Positions 1 through 10,077 of a stretch of 64,000 nt of DNA are shown here, piece after piece (position 1 is the first letter of the stretch; each line of letters begins with the position of its first letter). The position numbers and the translations under genes were made by a program. The DNA is from Lactarius indigo (taxonomy: Eukaryota > Basidiomycota > Agaricomycetes > Russulales > Russulaceae): contig JAFKAC010000177.1 of the NCBI GenBank assembly GCA_025766275.1, forward strand, positions 1 to 64,000, in the 5' to 3' direction. The notes under the pieces are model-generated. The model did no database searches. It saw only the letters and a program-made list of their open reading frames with translations, and had not been told where the DNA came from.

Positions 1-1436
1 TTGCAGAGATTTGCGTCGATCATGATCCTAAGTGTTCTGCGCAACACAGAGCACACTGTGAAGTTCTGGTTCATCGAGAATTTCCTGTCGCCATCCTTCC
101 TAGTACGATTCCCATCCACTGTCTGATGGAGAGCAGCCTTACCATCTTGCACAGGAATTTAACCCTCAATTCGCCGAGGAATATGGTTTCCAGTATGAGC
201 TCGTCACGTACAAGCGGCCGGCGTGGTTGAGACAACAACGCAAAAAGCAACGGATCATCTGGGCGTACAAGATTCTTCCTCGACGTTCTATTCCCGATGG
301 ACCTCGACAAGGTGATCTTTGTCGACGCGGACCAGATTGTACGCGCAGACTTGAAGGAACTGATTGACCTCGACTAGCACGAAGCACCTTATGGCTATAC
401 CCCGATGGGCGACGATAACGAGGAGATGGAAGGCTTCCGGTTCTTGAAAACGCGATATTGGGAGCAGCTCCTACGAGAGCGTCCCTACCACATTAGGTGA
501 TAACCTTTTTTTTTTGGAGGGGAAGGAGGAGTTGGGGCCCTTTCCCGGTGAGTGCCGATTACTGATTGATTGGCTCCGCAACGCACTGTATGTTGTGGAC
601 TTGGTTTGGTTCCGCCAGATGCCTGCCGGGGTACGTGGAGTCCCCTCTCCTTGTCTTCGCCTTGTGAACACCACACTTCGCTCTCTAGAATATCCTGCGC
701 AACAACTTTCGGCCGACCCCAATTCGCTTGCTAACCTTGATCAAGGTACGCTCATCTCATTCGTGAATTAAAGTAAACTCGCGATGGCGCCTACTGCCTG
801 TCACAGACCTTCCGAACAACCTGCAAGGACACGTTCCTATAGTGAGTCCAAGGCCATTTGACTGTTGTTGGGGTCGCCTATACGTTCAGAGTTCTCTCTA
901 CATGAAGACTGGCTATGGGTAGGTTTCTTTCATGTATTTCTAGTATGACGCTGCGGTAACACAAACTTTTCCCTTAGTGCGAAACGTGGTGTGAGTCAGG
1001 AGGGAGTTCGCGGCGAGTTAGAGGTCCTATGCTAACAGTCACTTAGGTAGCAGGGACAGCCTGGATCGTGCCAAGACCATCGATCTCTGCCTAAATTCTC
1101 TAGCGGTTAGCACACCCCTTCCCTTCCTTCAAACAGCCTTCTTCAGCTAATAATCCAGCCTCTACACCTATAGAAAGAACCGAAGCTTGCGCGAGCTCGT
1201 TAGATCCGCGAATGGGAGCTGCACGATACCGAGATTGCACGCTTTACACGGAGACTGGCGAACGAGGGTCGCATTCACGCGAGCGCCGCTGCTGCGGACG
1301 TGAACGAGCTCGCCAAGGCTGGGGCCATCCCTGTCCCCAATCCCGCAGAAGAGATAATGGAGGGCCGCGTTGCGGGCGAGGAGGAAGGCGCGGACAAGAG
1401 CGAAGTGCCCGCTGGACCCATCCGGGATGAGCTGTA
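1..1436 (+). pseudogene. UGGT: UGGT C-terminal glucosyltransferase domain, broken
   Basis: UDP-glucose:glycoprotein glucosyltransferase is the ER folding sensor that re-glucosylates misfolded glycoproteins; this is its GT24 catalytic end. Family words are visible across several short introns: [37 protein letters not shown], the metal-binding block [42 protein letters not shown] and LDRAKTIDLC. It ends in RDEL and a stop at 1434-1436, a plausible ER-retention tail. A clean 52-bp intron lies at 103-154. Lesions: about 2 bases missing near 271-285, in-frame TAG at 374-376, a likely AG-to-AA acceptor loss at 580-581, and TAG at 1201-1203 where the family has Gln. The 5' part lies outside the window. 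A second, non-overlapping UGGT piece sits at 12880-15210. Confidence 0.88.
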
Positions 1437-3294
1437 GTCGTGACAGACAGCAGTTCTGAATATGGGATTTAGTAGAGCAACTTAGATTGTCCTGTATTCA
1501 AAGTAGCTGGACGCGAGCACTAAATAGAGACAGTTTCGCTATACGTCATGGAGGTGGCACCAATTTGCTGAACTTCTGCGCGCAGTCACATCCAAAATGA
1601 AGGTAGCAAGGAGTATGCGAAGTAAATTATCTGTATCGCCCTTAGTATCGCCGGCAAAAACCAAACTGTAAGAGCCTGTCTGGCGCAAAATGACCCGTTT
1701 CGTCCAATTCTTACCTCACTCACGACACGTGACTTGACGTCTTTCTTGACGTGCCTCGTCCATGACCACGAGCCAGAATTCAGAAGAAGTCTGTTGAGCG
1801 ATGAGTTATGTCTAGATCTAGATCTAGATCTCGCTTCCATCTCAGATGGCATTTTTAGGACGACCACCGGCGATATGACGCCCTACCCAGTGGGTCTTCT
1901 AGAGGAATATCAAGTCTGGAGATTTTACCGCGAGATCCGACGGCGCTTTGTTGACAATCAGAATCAGGCCTTCTTTATCGCAGAAGAAATTGGTGTTTGT
2001 TACAGCAGAGAGACTCGTTGAAAAGGTTAACAGACCAACGACCGCGTCTGATACAGCGTTCGCCATACGCTGGACCTGCCTTTCACTAGTGGTTATTCAG
2101 GGAATGCTGGGTAGCAACCGGTTGCAAGTGCTCGTTGGGTATGCGGTGAACCAACAGACGGGCATTCAGTCTGAATCTAGTGCACCCAATGAGGCACGCT
2201 CATAGGATCGACGAATGTCTCAAGATGGCATGGGAACGCGTTGAGGAACTCCGTCGAGCATTCTAACCCCGGGCCAAGAAGACCAGGGAGCAAGTCGAAC
2301 AAATCCTACTAACTGGACCCACCAACAACAAATTTCAAAGCGGGAGCGCATTAATGCCGAAGCCGGCAGCATGCAGGACGTTGGCTAGCAGATCTCTGCT
2401 TACAGTATTAGCGCGTAATGAATGATGCCACTCACAGGTTAATTCAGCAACTCCCCGGCGTATCATTCGACAAGCCATGCCGATCTGAATCCTTCCTGAT
2501 AAGCGACATTTCAGTATGCCAGCCACAGACAGTGCCCCAGTCACTCCCCAATTGACATTTCCGGGACGAGTCCAAGCGTTGGTCGAACTTGGCTTTAAGC
2601 TTCGTGAAGTCCTGAATGGTCATGTTGCCGAGTAATATGAGTAAGTGATTGAAAGCTTGAAACCCACCGACTAAGTCCCCATTTCTCTGCGCCGGCCCAA
2701 TGGCTTGGTGGGATGGCAGCTGTGGCACCTGCGAGATCCACGTGACGGCGGTGGTCTTGAGTTCCATTTACTTCCATTGATATCTTCACGAATCGAATGG
2801 CGTCTTCTGTGTCGGCATCTTTGAGATTATGATGTCCCACTAGATGGAGGGCAGGGAATCGCCCGGGATGCAATGCATCCTCCTTGATATCATTTGCGAC
2901 CTGATTTTCTTAGGCCGTGGGATCTTCTCGGACTTTTCATATCTGGAATCTATGGCGGCCTTGCTCGTCGTGGTAGGTGATATGTTTCAAGGATATGTGC
3001 GCTCAGACGAGGATATCTGCGAGACGGTGCGAGAAATCGAGAGCACCGGCCTAGACGAGGATATCAGCGATGCTGTCCGGGAGATTGAGAGCGCAAACCG
3101 AATCCAAATGGACGGGAGGGAACTACAGGGATGGGTGCCTTCCGTAGTAGCCTTGCGCACCTCGATCCCGTCGTTGCAGAATTCGTAGGCACGAGGCAAG
3201 TACACGGTCACGAGCACAACGCAAGTTTATGACGTTTGCGGCGCGGGTTTGGAGTCACGCCCAAAGGCCTATGTATTTTTGCGAATGTTGCCAT
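1437..3294. other. Region with no recognisable gene
   Basis: Short open frames exist on both strands (for example 2844-3188 plus, 2444-2873 minus), but none carries a family signature that I recognise. A (TCTAGA)n-like microsatellite is at about 1808-1830. The stretch separates the UGGT 3' end from Gypsy-1 and looks like decayed single-copy or old repeat DNA. Confidence 0.5.
3006..3101 (+). repeat. 48-bp tandem duplication
   Basis: Two diverged copies of a 48-bp unit start at 3006 and 3054. In the plus frame they read DEDICETVREIESTGL and DEDISDAVREIESANR. The unit length is a multiple of three and most differences keep the residue type, so this may be a remnant of a repeat-containing coding exon. 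The host protein is not recognised. Confidence 0.6.
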
Positions 3295-3633
3295 TGTCAC
3301 GGTACCAGCTGACCGTTCCGTGACTAAGTCGAGTTCGAAGACTTGTGTTATGACAAGTGAAGTATGCTGACTTGGAATGCTCAATGGCACGCAAGTGAGA
3401 GGACAAGACTGGATTTCAGAACGAAGAGTAGACAAGGAATGTACTACTCTATGACTACGCTTTATACTCGTACAAACTGTGGATTTTCGTGACTATTTTC
3501 TGGTATTTACGGACTTCAGATGAGCTGGCAAACATACAGTAGACGTGGCAGAGACAGCTGGCAAGGGATTACTTCGCTGGCAATCGATTCGACGTGGCAC
3601 GACTTGTGACCGTGATGTCACGTGGGCGTGACA
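3295..3633 (-). repeat. Gypsy-1 3' LTR
   Basis: 339 bp, TGTCACG...CGTGACA. It matches 10078-10416 except for one C/T difference near 3544. The minus-strand TATAAA is at 3466-3461, and the predicted RNA start is at about 3433. Confidence 0.95.
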
Positions 3634-3740
3634 TAGCCCCCTTTCTAAGCGCGATCGTCCCGATCTGCGTTATCTAGCGCGCGCGAGAAATCGTAGTCGT
3701 GGCGAAAGATAAAGTGGGTGGGACGCTCGTACGGCGTACC

Positions 3741-5168
3741 TCATCGCTGTGCGCGAAGTCGGACGTTGATCTGTGTTGCTCGTTCGCGGTCGACTGCGCG
3801 CCCGAGCATGGCGAGCCACGCGCAATAAGTACGCGCGTGGGCGTGCGTCGTAGAAACGTGACAGACTCGTCGCGTTGCGCACTTTGCGTGAGGCTGGCGG
3901 CACTCGAACGTAAGGTGCTGTTCATCGTCGCAGTAGCTACATGCCGGTAGTCCTCGCCTGTCGTGACGTGACGCCCGTCGGTCCTCGTCGGCTACCTGGC
4001 TAGCGGGGGACTCTTCTCCGTGAAGGGTGGGGTACTGAGTGTGACGTGTTATTTGTGCGGTCTGAGCGTAAGTGCGAAGGGGTTGGCGCGGAGGAACGGG
4101 TAGTGCGATTTCTGAACCGATGATCGGTACGCGGTGATGGTCGAGACGTCGATCGGTGTTATTCATACGTATGGTGGCGAATGGTAAAAGGGTGGGGAGA
4201 GGATCCGACAGATAAGGTCTCAGACGTGAAGCTGCACGCGCGTTAGCTAGACGTTGATCGATTTCGTCAGCCTCGGTACTCCACTCGCTCCATGCTCGTT
4301 CGGTTTCCTTCATGCGAGAGACAAGTTGGTCGCGTCTAACAAGAGATGCGCGGAGGCGGTGTACGTCCGCGGTGACTCCTGGATCGGCGAGCAAGTACAT
4401 AGCCTGGTCGACCTCGCTACGCGCGGGATGGTCTGCGCGGAATAAGTCTCGAGTGTCTGGCGAATCGGAAGGGAGATCCGGGCCGTTACGAGGTTTGGCG
4501 AACAGTGGGCCGTAGTAAATGGGCTGGTTACGTCCCTCGGTGGCGATGATCACAGGTCGGTCGCGCTGATCGATCAGAAACTGAACAAACGGAGCTCTTC
4601 CCCTAGTCCCATTAGCAAGCGGTATTTCCATAAGGTAGTCGTTAGTGGGGAGTGTCATGGTCCAGTGCCGATCTGGCCGCTCGATTCTGTCAAGAAGCGT
4701 CCGAGGTTGGTCCGTTCCCTGCGGATTAATGGGTCGTGGGGGCAGTGGGTGCGGTGGCGACGTCGGCGTTGGGTTAGTGATGCGGAGAGCTAGAGTCGGT
4801 TGTGCAGGAGAGGGCAGAGTCAGGCGAGGTACTTCAGGTGCTGGGGTCAACGGTGACTGGGGTCCTTCCCAAAGTCCCGCTTCTTCTTCTTCCTGAGCGA
4901 TTTGTTCTAGAGCCTCTCTGAGTAGTCTCTGTCGTCGGTTAGTACGCGCCTGTGAGTGTCGCCGGTGTAGTCCTTGTGGGGTGATGTAAGTGCTGAGACC
5001 CCACATGTCTTCTCGTGACCGCGGGGAGTTTTGTCGAGCGTCGTATGTGGGTCCTACATTAGCCCAACGTTCGACTTCGCAGTTAACCTGCGCGCGCAAC
5101 CACTGTGGGGTGTCATCGTCGGAGATCCATGGGTACTGCGGTGGATGGCGAAGGGGGGCGTTATCCAT
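3741..5168 (-). other. Gypsy-1 post-pol module (third-ORF equivalent)
   Basis: Starting at an internal ATG (5168-5166, MDNAPLRHPP), the last 475 residues of the pol frame form an independent-looking protein. It has a proline-rich stretch, a segment with YYGPLFAKP, a helical heptad-like stretch beginning TADVHRLRASL, and a CX2CX4HX4C zinc knuckle (CSYCDDEQHLTFEC) followed by another Cys/His cluster. The length almost equals the 482-residue Gypsy-2 third ORF. The function is unknown; nucleic-acid binding is inferred from the knuckles only. Confidence 0.7.
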
Positions 5169-8100
5169 GAGTGAGATGGAGTTAATTGTTGTGCTGTGCG
5201 AGGCTTTATATTCACGGATAAGATCTGGGGTTCGTAAGTTAGACTCTGGTTCCCAACTATCGTGCGCCGCCGTATATCCCTTCCATCGTACCAGATATTG
5301 TGGCGTTCTTCGACGACCGAAGGTGCGATAATCGAGAAGTCGCTCGACTTCCCATTCTTGTTCCCCGTCTATAAGGTCCGGTGGAGGGTTGTCTTCTTTG
5401 GCACCATTGATCTCGGTAGTTTTATAAGGTGTGAGCAACCCTGCGTGGAAGGTGTTGTGAATGTGCCAATTCGACGGTAGTTGTAGGGCATAGGCGATAT
5501 CCGAGATACGCTGTGTAATGAGGAAGGGTCCGTATCGACGTGGCGCCAGTTTTGTTGTCGGATGGGTTGTTTTCAAATTCGTGGCATCTAACCAGACCTT
5601 GTCGCCGATGCGATAGGGCTGATATGACGTCTCTTTCACCCATTTCAGCTGAGTCGTCCTCATGGCATCTTTTGCCTGTCGCCGAACTTCCTGGAGTTCC
5701 GTGAGTCTGTCGGTCACTCTAGGCGACGAAGTGGCACTTGATGTGGGTTGGTGAACGTGGGGCGTGAATCCGATTAGTAACTCGAAGGGTGTTTTCCGAG
5801 TTGTTTCGGACGTCCATGAATTGAGGGTGTACTGTGCTATTGGCAACCACTTCGCCCAGTCATTCTGTTGGTAATTTGAGAAGACTCGTAGATATTGTTC
5901 TAGGCGTTGGTTGGTACGCTCCGATTGGCCGTCCGTGCGCGGGTGATAGGCTGTACTGATGTTCTGATCTACTTTTAATGCGGCGCATAACGCCCTGGTA
6001 AATGCTGCAGTAAAACGTGGATCTCTATCGGATATCACTTTGATGGGGAGCCCGTAGTGCGGAACTACGTGTCGGAGATATAGCGCGGCCGTCTGTTCTG
6101 CGTCTACCGTTTCTCGACACGGAACGAATATGCTGGCCTTCGAGCATCCTTGATCAGTGATCATAAGGATGGTATCGTACTTCCCCGATTTAGGAAGTTT
6201 AACGATAAAGTCGAGGGCCACTATATGGAATGGCAGCGCTGTTTCTGCGGGGTAGATGGGTGAGATCGGCGGTTTTGGGCGACCTGGCAAGTTTTTATTA
6301 GCTTGGCAGACATGGCAGCCGGTGACATAGTCTGCGATGTCCTTCGCCATGTTCGGCCACCAATAGTGTTTCTGTATTCCCTGTAAAGTTTTTGTTTGGC
6401 CGGGATGACCGGCGGTAATCGAATCGTGGAAGGATTCGATCACTCCCCTCCTCAGGGTGAGATCGTCCACGATTACGAGGCGGCCGTGGTGAAAGACAAG
6501 GGGAGAGGAGGCGGGCGACCGTTCCAGGTGATAACGGTTGATCCAATCCGCGGGAAGAGCGAGGAGTTGCGCTTGGCGACAACGGTCGTCGAGGGAGACG
6601 ATGCGAGCGGTATTAATAAAGTAAGCGGGGGGCAAAACGATGACACCGGTATTATCGTCACTGGGAGGAACGAGTGCGGGATGACGGGACAGTGAGTCGG
6701 CGTGGAGGGTGGGTCCGGGTACATGTCGAAGGCGAAGGTCGTAATCGGCGAGGATGTTGACCAGACGCGCGACACGCCGATTGATGTGTTGTGGAGAGCG
6801 ATAGTGTAGAAGATTAGCGTGATCCGTAAAGACGGTAACTGGGTGTCGTGCGGCGACTAAGAGGTGTCGCCAATGCTCGAGTCCGCGAACGAGGGCGAGG
6901 AACTCGCGATCGTACACATCGTAGTTTCGTTCGGCGGTCGAGAATGCCTGAGAAAAATATCCGACCGCTTGATGTTTATTACGCAAATCCGGTTGTGTGA
7001 GGATGGCACCGATGGCGTATAAAGAGGCGTCGGTTTGGAGAGAGTATGGTAGGTCAGCGTCCGGTTGTCTCAACGCAGGGCGTGAGCAGGCAAAAGTGAT
7101 GAGTTTGTCAAGGGCGGTGGTATGCTCCGTGGTCCACTCGAACGGAACGTCCTTGCGTAGGAGTTGCGTGAGTGGTTGAGCGAGATGTGCGTAACGCGGA
7201 ATGAATGGTCGTTGATACCCTAATACGCCTAGGATGCTGCGTACTTGTTTGACAGTGGTAAGTTGGCGTGGCCAATCGTGGAGACCCGATATTTTGTCCT
7301 GTCCCATACGAATCGTGCCGTCAGCGATGGTCATACCAAGGTAGTCGATCTCCGTGCGTTCGAATTCGCACTTCGAGAGTTTTAGGAAATAACTCTCGTC
7401 GAGGAGAACCTGCAAGACTTTGTCAACGATTAGACGATGTCGTTGGATGTCGTGAGTAGTAGCAATGAGTATGTCGTCCATATAGATGAACAGCTCCGCC
7501 GGATGCTGGTTGAGTAAGGAACGGAAGATTCGGTTCATGGCGCATACGAAAGTAGCTGGCGAATTCGTAAGTCCAAAATACATAACCATGGGTTCGAATA
7601 GTCCGCGGGGCGTTTTAAACGCGGCTTTCCACTGGTCGCCATCCTTGATGCGGATGTTGTTATATCCCCAACGGATATCGAACTTGGTAAACAGAGTCTT
7701 ATCGGCCAGTCGGTCCAGGATGTTAGAGATCAGTGGGATCGGGTAGGTGTCTCTGACTGTAATTTTATTCAGCGGTTTATAATCTTGGACAGGTCGTAGT
7801 TTGCCATCTTTCTTTTTTAGAAAGAAAAATGACGACGCGTAATGCGACTTTGACTCGCGAATATAGCCTTTTTCGAGGTGTTCGTGCAAAAACTCGTCTA
7901 AATGCTGTAGCTCCTTTGCGTTTAGCGGATATATTTTGCACTGGAGTGTGGGCGGAGCGTCGGGGATCAGGGTGATCACGTGGTCGTCTATTCGTTCGGG
8001 TGGGAATCGTTTGGCGGCTTCCTCCGAGAAAACGGTGGCGTATCGTTCGTAATGTGGTGGCAATTTTTCGGCTCCGTTTGAACCAAATTTTTCTGCCATC

Positions 8101-8726
8101 TGCTGTGCGATGGTGTTGATAATGTCTCGTCTCTCGAAGGTGAGTCGCCTTTGTGGTCCCAGCAGCTGATTATTTGCCCAGTCGATGTCGGGATTAGTAT
8201 CCTTGAACCAGGCGTGCCCTAATATGATGCGTGGACGACCAAGAGTCGTGACGTAGAGATGGGTGTTATACTCGCGTACTCCCCAAACGAGTCGAACTGG
8301 GCATGCGACGGTAATCGTCCCAGTCGTGTTAAGGGTCCCATCGGCGTTATATGCTTGTCGAGCAGGTATGTTTACCGTGGTCAGCCCGAGTTTTTGGACT
8401 AGCGCGGGGTCGATGAAATTTTGTGAAGCTCCGGAGTCCAGCAATGCTGGAACGTTGTATCCGTGTTCGATTTTAATAGGGATGGTGAGTGTCGTTTCGT
8501 TGGTGGACGAGAGGGCATTAATTTCAGCAGTCTCGTTGTCCTCCAACTCGTCGTCGTCGTCGATTCCAACTTCGATAAGCATTTGTGAAATCATTTGCTT
8601 TCGATCGGCACCGGACAGTCCCAATAGTCCGTTAATCAACGTTTGTTTGTCTAATGCTGGTGCGGGGGCGACCATTGGTTGCGGTACTGGTGAGGCCACG
8701 ACCTCGTTAATTCGGCTAGGGCCCAT
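3741..8726 (-). CDS. Gypsy-1 Pol fused to a post-chromodomain module
   Basis: 1661 residues from the ATG at 8726. The frame is open further upstream and there encodes the Gag-type zinc knuckle CFRCKQAGHLSRDC. Order: aspartic protease (LLDSGAS, residue ~97), reverse transcriptase (YMDD, residues ~415-418), RNase H (TDASLYAIGAIL), integrase with the H-H-C-C zinc finger (GHPGQTKTL, CHVCQANK) and the core residues in VALDFIVKLP, SDRDPRF and TDGQSERTNQ, then a chromodomain (YLVRWKGYTAAHDSWEPESNL). The chromodomain places it among chromoviruses, whose chromodomain can steer integration to marked chromatin. About 475 further residues follow (from 5168) that ordinary chromovirus Pol lacks; they resemble the separate third ORFs of Gypsy-2 and Gypsy-3. 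Confidence 0.95.
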   Translation of the reverse strand: MGPSRINEVVASPVPQPMVAPAPALDKQTLINGLLGLSGADRKQMISQMLIEVGIDDDDELEDNETAEINALSSTNETTLTIPIKIEHGYNVPALLDSGASQNFIDPALVQKLGLTTVNIPARQAYNADGTLNTTGTITVACPVRLVWGVREYNTHLYVTTLGRPRIILGHAWFKDTNPDIDWANNQLLGPQRRLTFERRDIINTIAQQMAEKFGSNGAEKLPPHYERYATVFSEEAAKRFPPERIDDHVITLIPDAPPTLQCKIYPLNAKELQHLDEFLHEHLEKGYIRESKSHYASSFFFLKKKDGKLRPVQDYKPLNKITVRDTYPIPLISNILDRLADKTLFTKFDIRWGYNNIRIKDGDQWKAAFKTPRGLFEPMVMYFGLTNSPATFVCAMNRIFRSLLNQHPAELFIYMDDILIATTHDIQRHRLIVDKVLQVLLDESYFLKLSKCEFERTEIDYLGMTIADGTIRMGQDKISGLHDWPRQLTTVKQVRSILGVLGYQRPFIPRYAHLAQPLTQLLRKDVPFEWTTEHTTALDKLITFACSRPALRQPDADLPYSLQTDASLYAIGAILTQPDLRNKHQAVGYFSQAFSTAERNYDVYDREFLALVRGLEHWRHLLVAARHPVTVFTDHANLLHYRSPQHINRRVARLVNILADYDLRLRHVPGPTLHADSLSRHPALVPPSDDNTGVIVLPPAYFINTARIVSLDDRCRQAQLLALPADWINRYHLERSPASSPLVFHHGRLVIVDDLTLRRGVIESFHDSITAGHPGQTKTLQGIQKHYWWPNMAKDIADYVTGCHVCQANKNLPGRPKPPISPIYPAETALPFHIVALDFIVKLPKSGKYDTILMITDQGCSKASIFVPCRETVDAEQTAALYLRHVVPHYGLPIKVISDRDPRFTAAFTRALCAALKVDQNISTAYHPRTDGQSERTNQRLEQYLRVFSNYQQNDWAKWLPIAQYTLNSWTSETTRKTPFELLIGFTPHVHQPTSSATSSPRVTDRLTELQEVRRQAKDAMRTTQLKWVKETSYQPYRIGDKVWLDATNLKTTHPTTKLAPRRYGPFLITQRISDIAYALQLPSNWHIHNTFHAGLLTPYKTTEINGAKEDNPPPDLIDGEQEWEVERLLDYRTFGRRRTPQYLVRWKGYTAAHDSWEPESNLRTPDLIREYKASHSTTINSISLMDNAPLRHPPQYPWISDDDTPQWLRAQVNCEVERWANVGPTYDARQNSPRSREDMWGLSTYITPQGLHRRHSQARTNRRQRLLREALEQIAQEEEEAGLWEGPQSPLTPAPEVPRLTLPSPAQPTLALRITNPTPTSPPHPLPPRPINPQGTDQPRTLLDRIERPDRHWTMTLPTNDYLMEIPLANGTRGRAPFVQFLIDQRDRPVIIATEGRNQPIYYGPLFAKPRNGPDLPSDSPDTRDLFRADHPARSEVDQAMYLLADPGVTADVHRLRASLVRRDQLVSRMKETERAWSEWSTEADEIDQRLANARAASRLRPYLSDPLPTLLPFATIRMNNTDRRLDHHRVPIIGSEIALPVPPRQPLRTYAQTAQITRHTQYPTLHGEESPASQVADEDRRASRHDRRGLPACSYCDDEQHLTFECRQPHAKCATRRVCHVSTTHAHARTYCAWLAMLGRAVDRERATQINVRLRAQR

Positions 8727-10048
8727 CCTCTTCTTTGGACAATCACGCGAGAGATGTCCCGCCTGTTTGCAACGAAAACAGAGTCCTTCCTTCCTACAAC
8801 GTTCCCACTCTGCTTGCTCTGTGGGGTTCGTTGTCGCGGGGTGAACGTGCTTACGGCGTCGACATCCATTGGTACAACGTCGTTTCGTGTGACTGGTCGG
8901 GGTGCTGGCGGTTTAGGTGGTGGTACTGCGCCTTTTCCGAGCGCGGCGACACAATTAGTAATGGTGCGGAATCGCTGGACTTCTTCTCGAGTGGCGACCT
9001 TCCAGTCGTCCATCGTAACGGGCATGACGCCGTGTTTTAAACAGGCGACAAGGAGTCCCTTTTTCAGTCCTCGTCGAAACAGGTCGACCGTGCCGATAGC
9101 TGTCATATCCCATCCAGCCGCCTCTGCGAGCTGTTCGAATCGGGCAATGTATTCGTCAATGGCCTCGCCGCTCATCGTCAGGGCAGTGAGTTTGGCATAG
9201 GCGGTCTGTTTACTGAGCGTATCGGTCCAGGCGTTTTTGAAGTCGATGACGAATTCGTCCCATAGTCGTTCGTCGGTTTCGGCGATGGGGTGCGAGCTGT
9301 GATTAATTTTCTCGTCCAGCTTTTTATCCTGCGACTGATTCCAGTTTTCTACATCAGGTCCCCGGATAAGAGTTAACGCCAGAGCTACTCGTTGGTATGG
9401 CGAAACCATTCGTTCGTTCGTACGATTTACTCGTCGGTATTGGTTGAACTCGTGCAGGAATTGAGCGCTTTTTGCTCTGTCTCCATTAAAATACGTGGGC
9501 GCTCCCCCTTGGAGGGGTCCGTTGGTCGTAGTCGCCGAAGGTGTACTGCCGGATCCACTTGCCATTGGAGTGGGTGGAGTCGTTGTCGGAAACGGGAGTG
9601 GTGTGAACGGGGGGGGTTGTTGTGGTGAACGACGCTTTCCTTTTCGTTTTAATGCGGCGACGGCTAATCGGTGGGTGTGCCAGTCGTAGACTGGGGTAGT
9701 TTGGATATCTGATCTCAAGCGTAGTCCCCAGTCGTGTGGTCGTTCGACTCGGGCGCTGTTATATGTCGCCCAGCCCGGGTAATCAAGTAGTACTTCGTAC
9801 CACGCGTTTTCGTTTTCGAAATATTCGACGTCGAGGCTTGGGTCCGGTGTTCGTTCGAGTGTGTATCCCCTGTGGTGCTCCCACACAAGGCCTTTAACCG
9901 CGAGATCTGTGAGGTTGGGTGCTGTTCGTCTGAGTACCAGTCGCTTTTCGGTACTGTCGTTTATGTCATTAGCGGGTTCGATGTACGCGTACTGTCCGTT
10001 CGGGGCTTCTGCCAGTTTCGTTCGTACGACACTTGTGCGCCGTGTCGT
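8651..10048 (-). CDS. Gypsy-1 Gag, frame without an ATG start
   Basis: The frame opens after a TAG (10051-10049) just inside the element and runs to a stop at 8651. The first in-frame ATG is only at 9565 (MASGSGSTPS), so about 161 N-terminal codons have no ATG start. The only ATG in the leader region (9969) is out of frame and gives a two-codon ORF, ATG ACA TAA. The part after 9565 has the capsid-like segment (FLHEFNQYRRVN, IDEYIARFEQLA). The zinc knuckle is not in this frame but in the pol frame, so either a -1 shift occurs near 8840-8880 or one base has been lost there. The N-terminal stretch shares a W-x-GY-...-W pattern with the other two families. Confidence 0.75.
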   Translation of the reverse strand, partial: TTRRTSVVRTKLAEAPNGQYAYIEPANDINDSTEKRLVLRRTAPNLTDLAVKGLVWEHHRGYTLERTPDPSLDVEYFENENAWYEVLLDYPGWATYNSARVERPHDWGLRLRSDIQTTPVYDWHTHRLAVAALKRKGKRRSPQQPPPFTPLPFPTTTPPTPMASGSGSTPSATTTNGPLQGGAPTYFNGDRAKSAQFLHEFNQYRRVNRTNERMVSPYQRVALALTLIRGPDVENWNQSQDKKLDEKINHSSHPIAETDERLWDEFVIDFKNAWTDTLSKQTAYAKLTALTMSGEAIDEYIARFEQLAEAAGWDMTAIGTVDLFRRGLKKGLLVACLKHGVMPVTMDDWKVATREEVQRFRTITNCVAALGKGAVPPPKPPAPRPVTRNDVVPMDVDAVSTFTPRQRTPQSKQSGNVVGRKDSVFVANRRDISRVIVQRRGWALAELTRSWPHQYRNQWSPPHQH

Positions 10049-10066
10049 CTAGCGAGAGAATAAGGG

Positions 10067-10076
10067 GTCTACTCTT
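10067..10076 (-). promoter_or_regulatory. Gypsy-1 self-primer binding site
   Basis: On the minus strand AAGAGTAGAC begins one base after the LTR end (10078). It is the exact complement of GTCTACTCTT, which lies 33 nt below the LTR TATA box, so it can pair with the predicted 5' end of the element's own RNA. It has no TGG-type start matching a tRNA 3' end. Confidence 0.7.
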
Positions 10077-10077
10077 A

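Noticed and set aside
8263..9200. Plus-strand frames of 100-190 codons inside Gypsy-1
   Set aside because: Antisense shadows of gag and pol; no family words.
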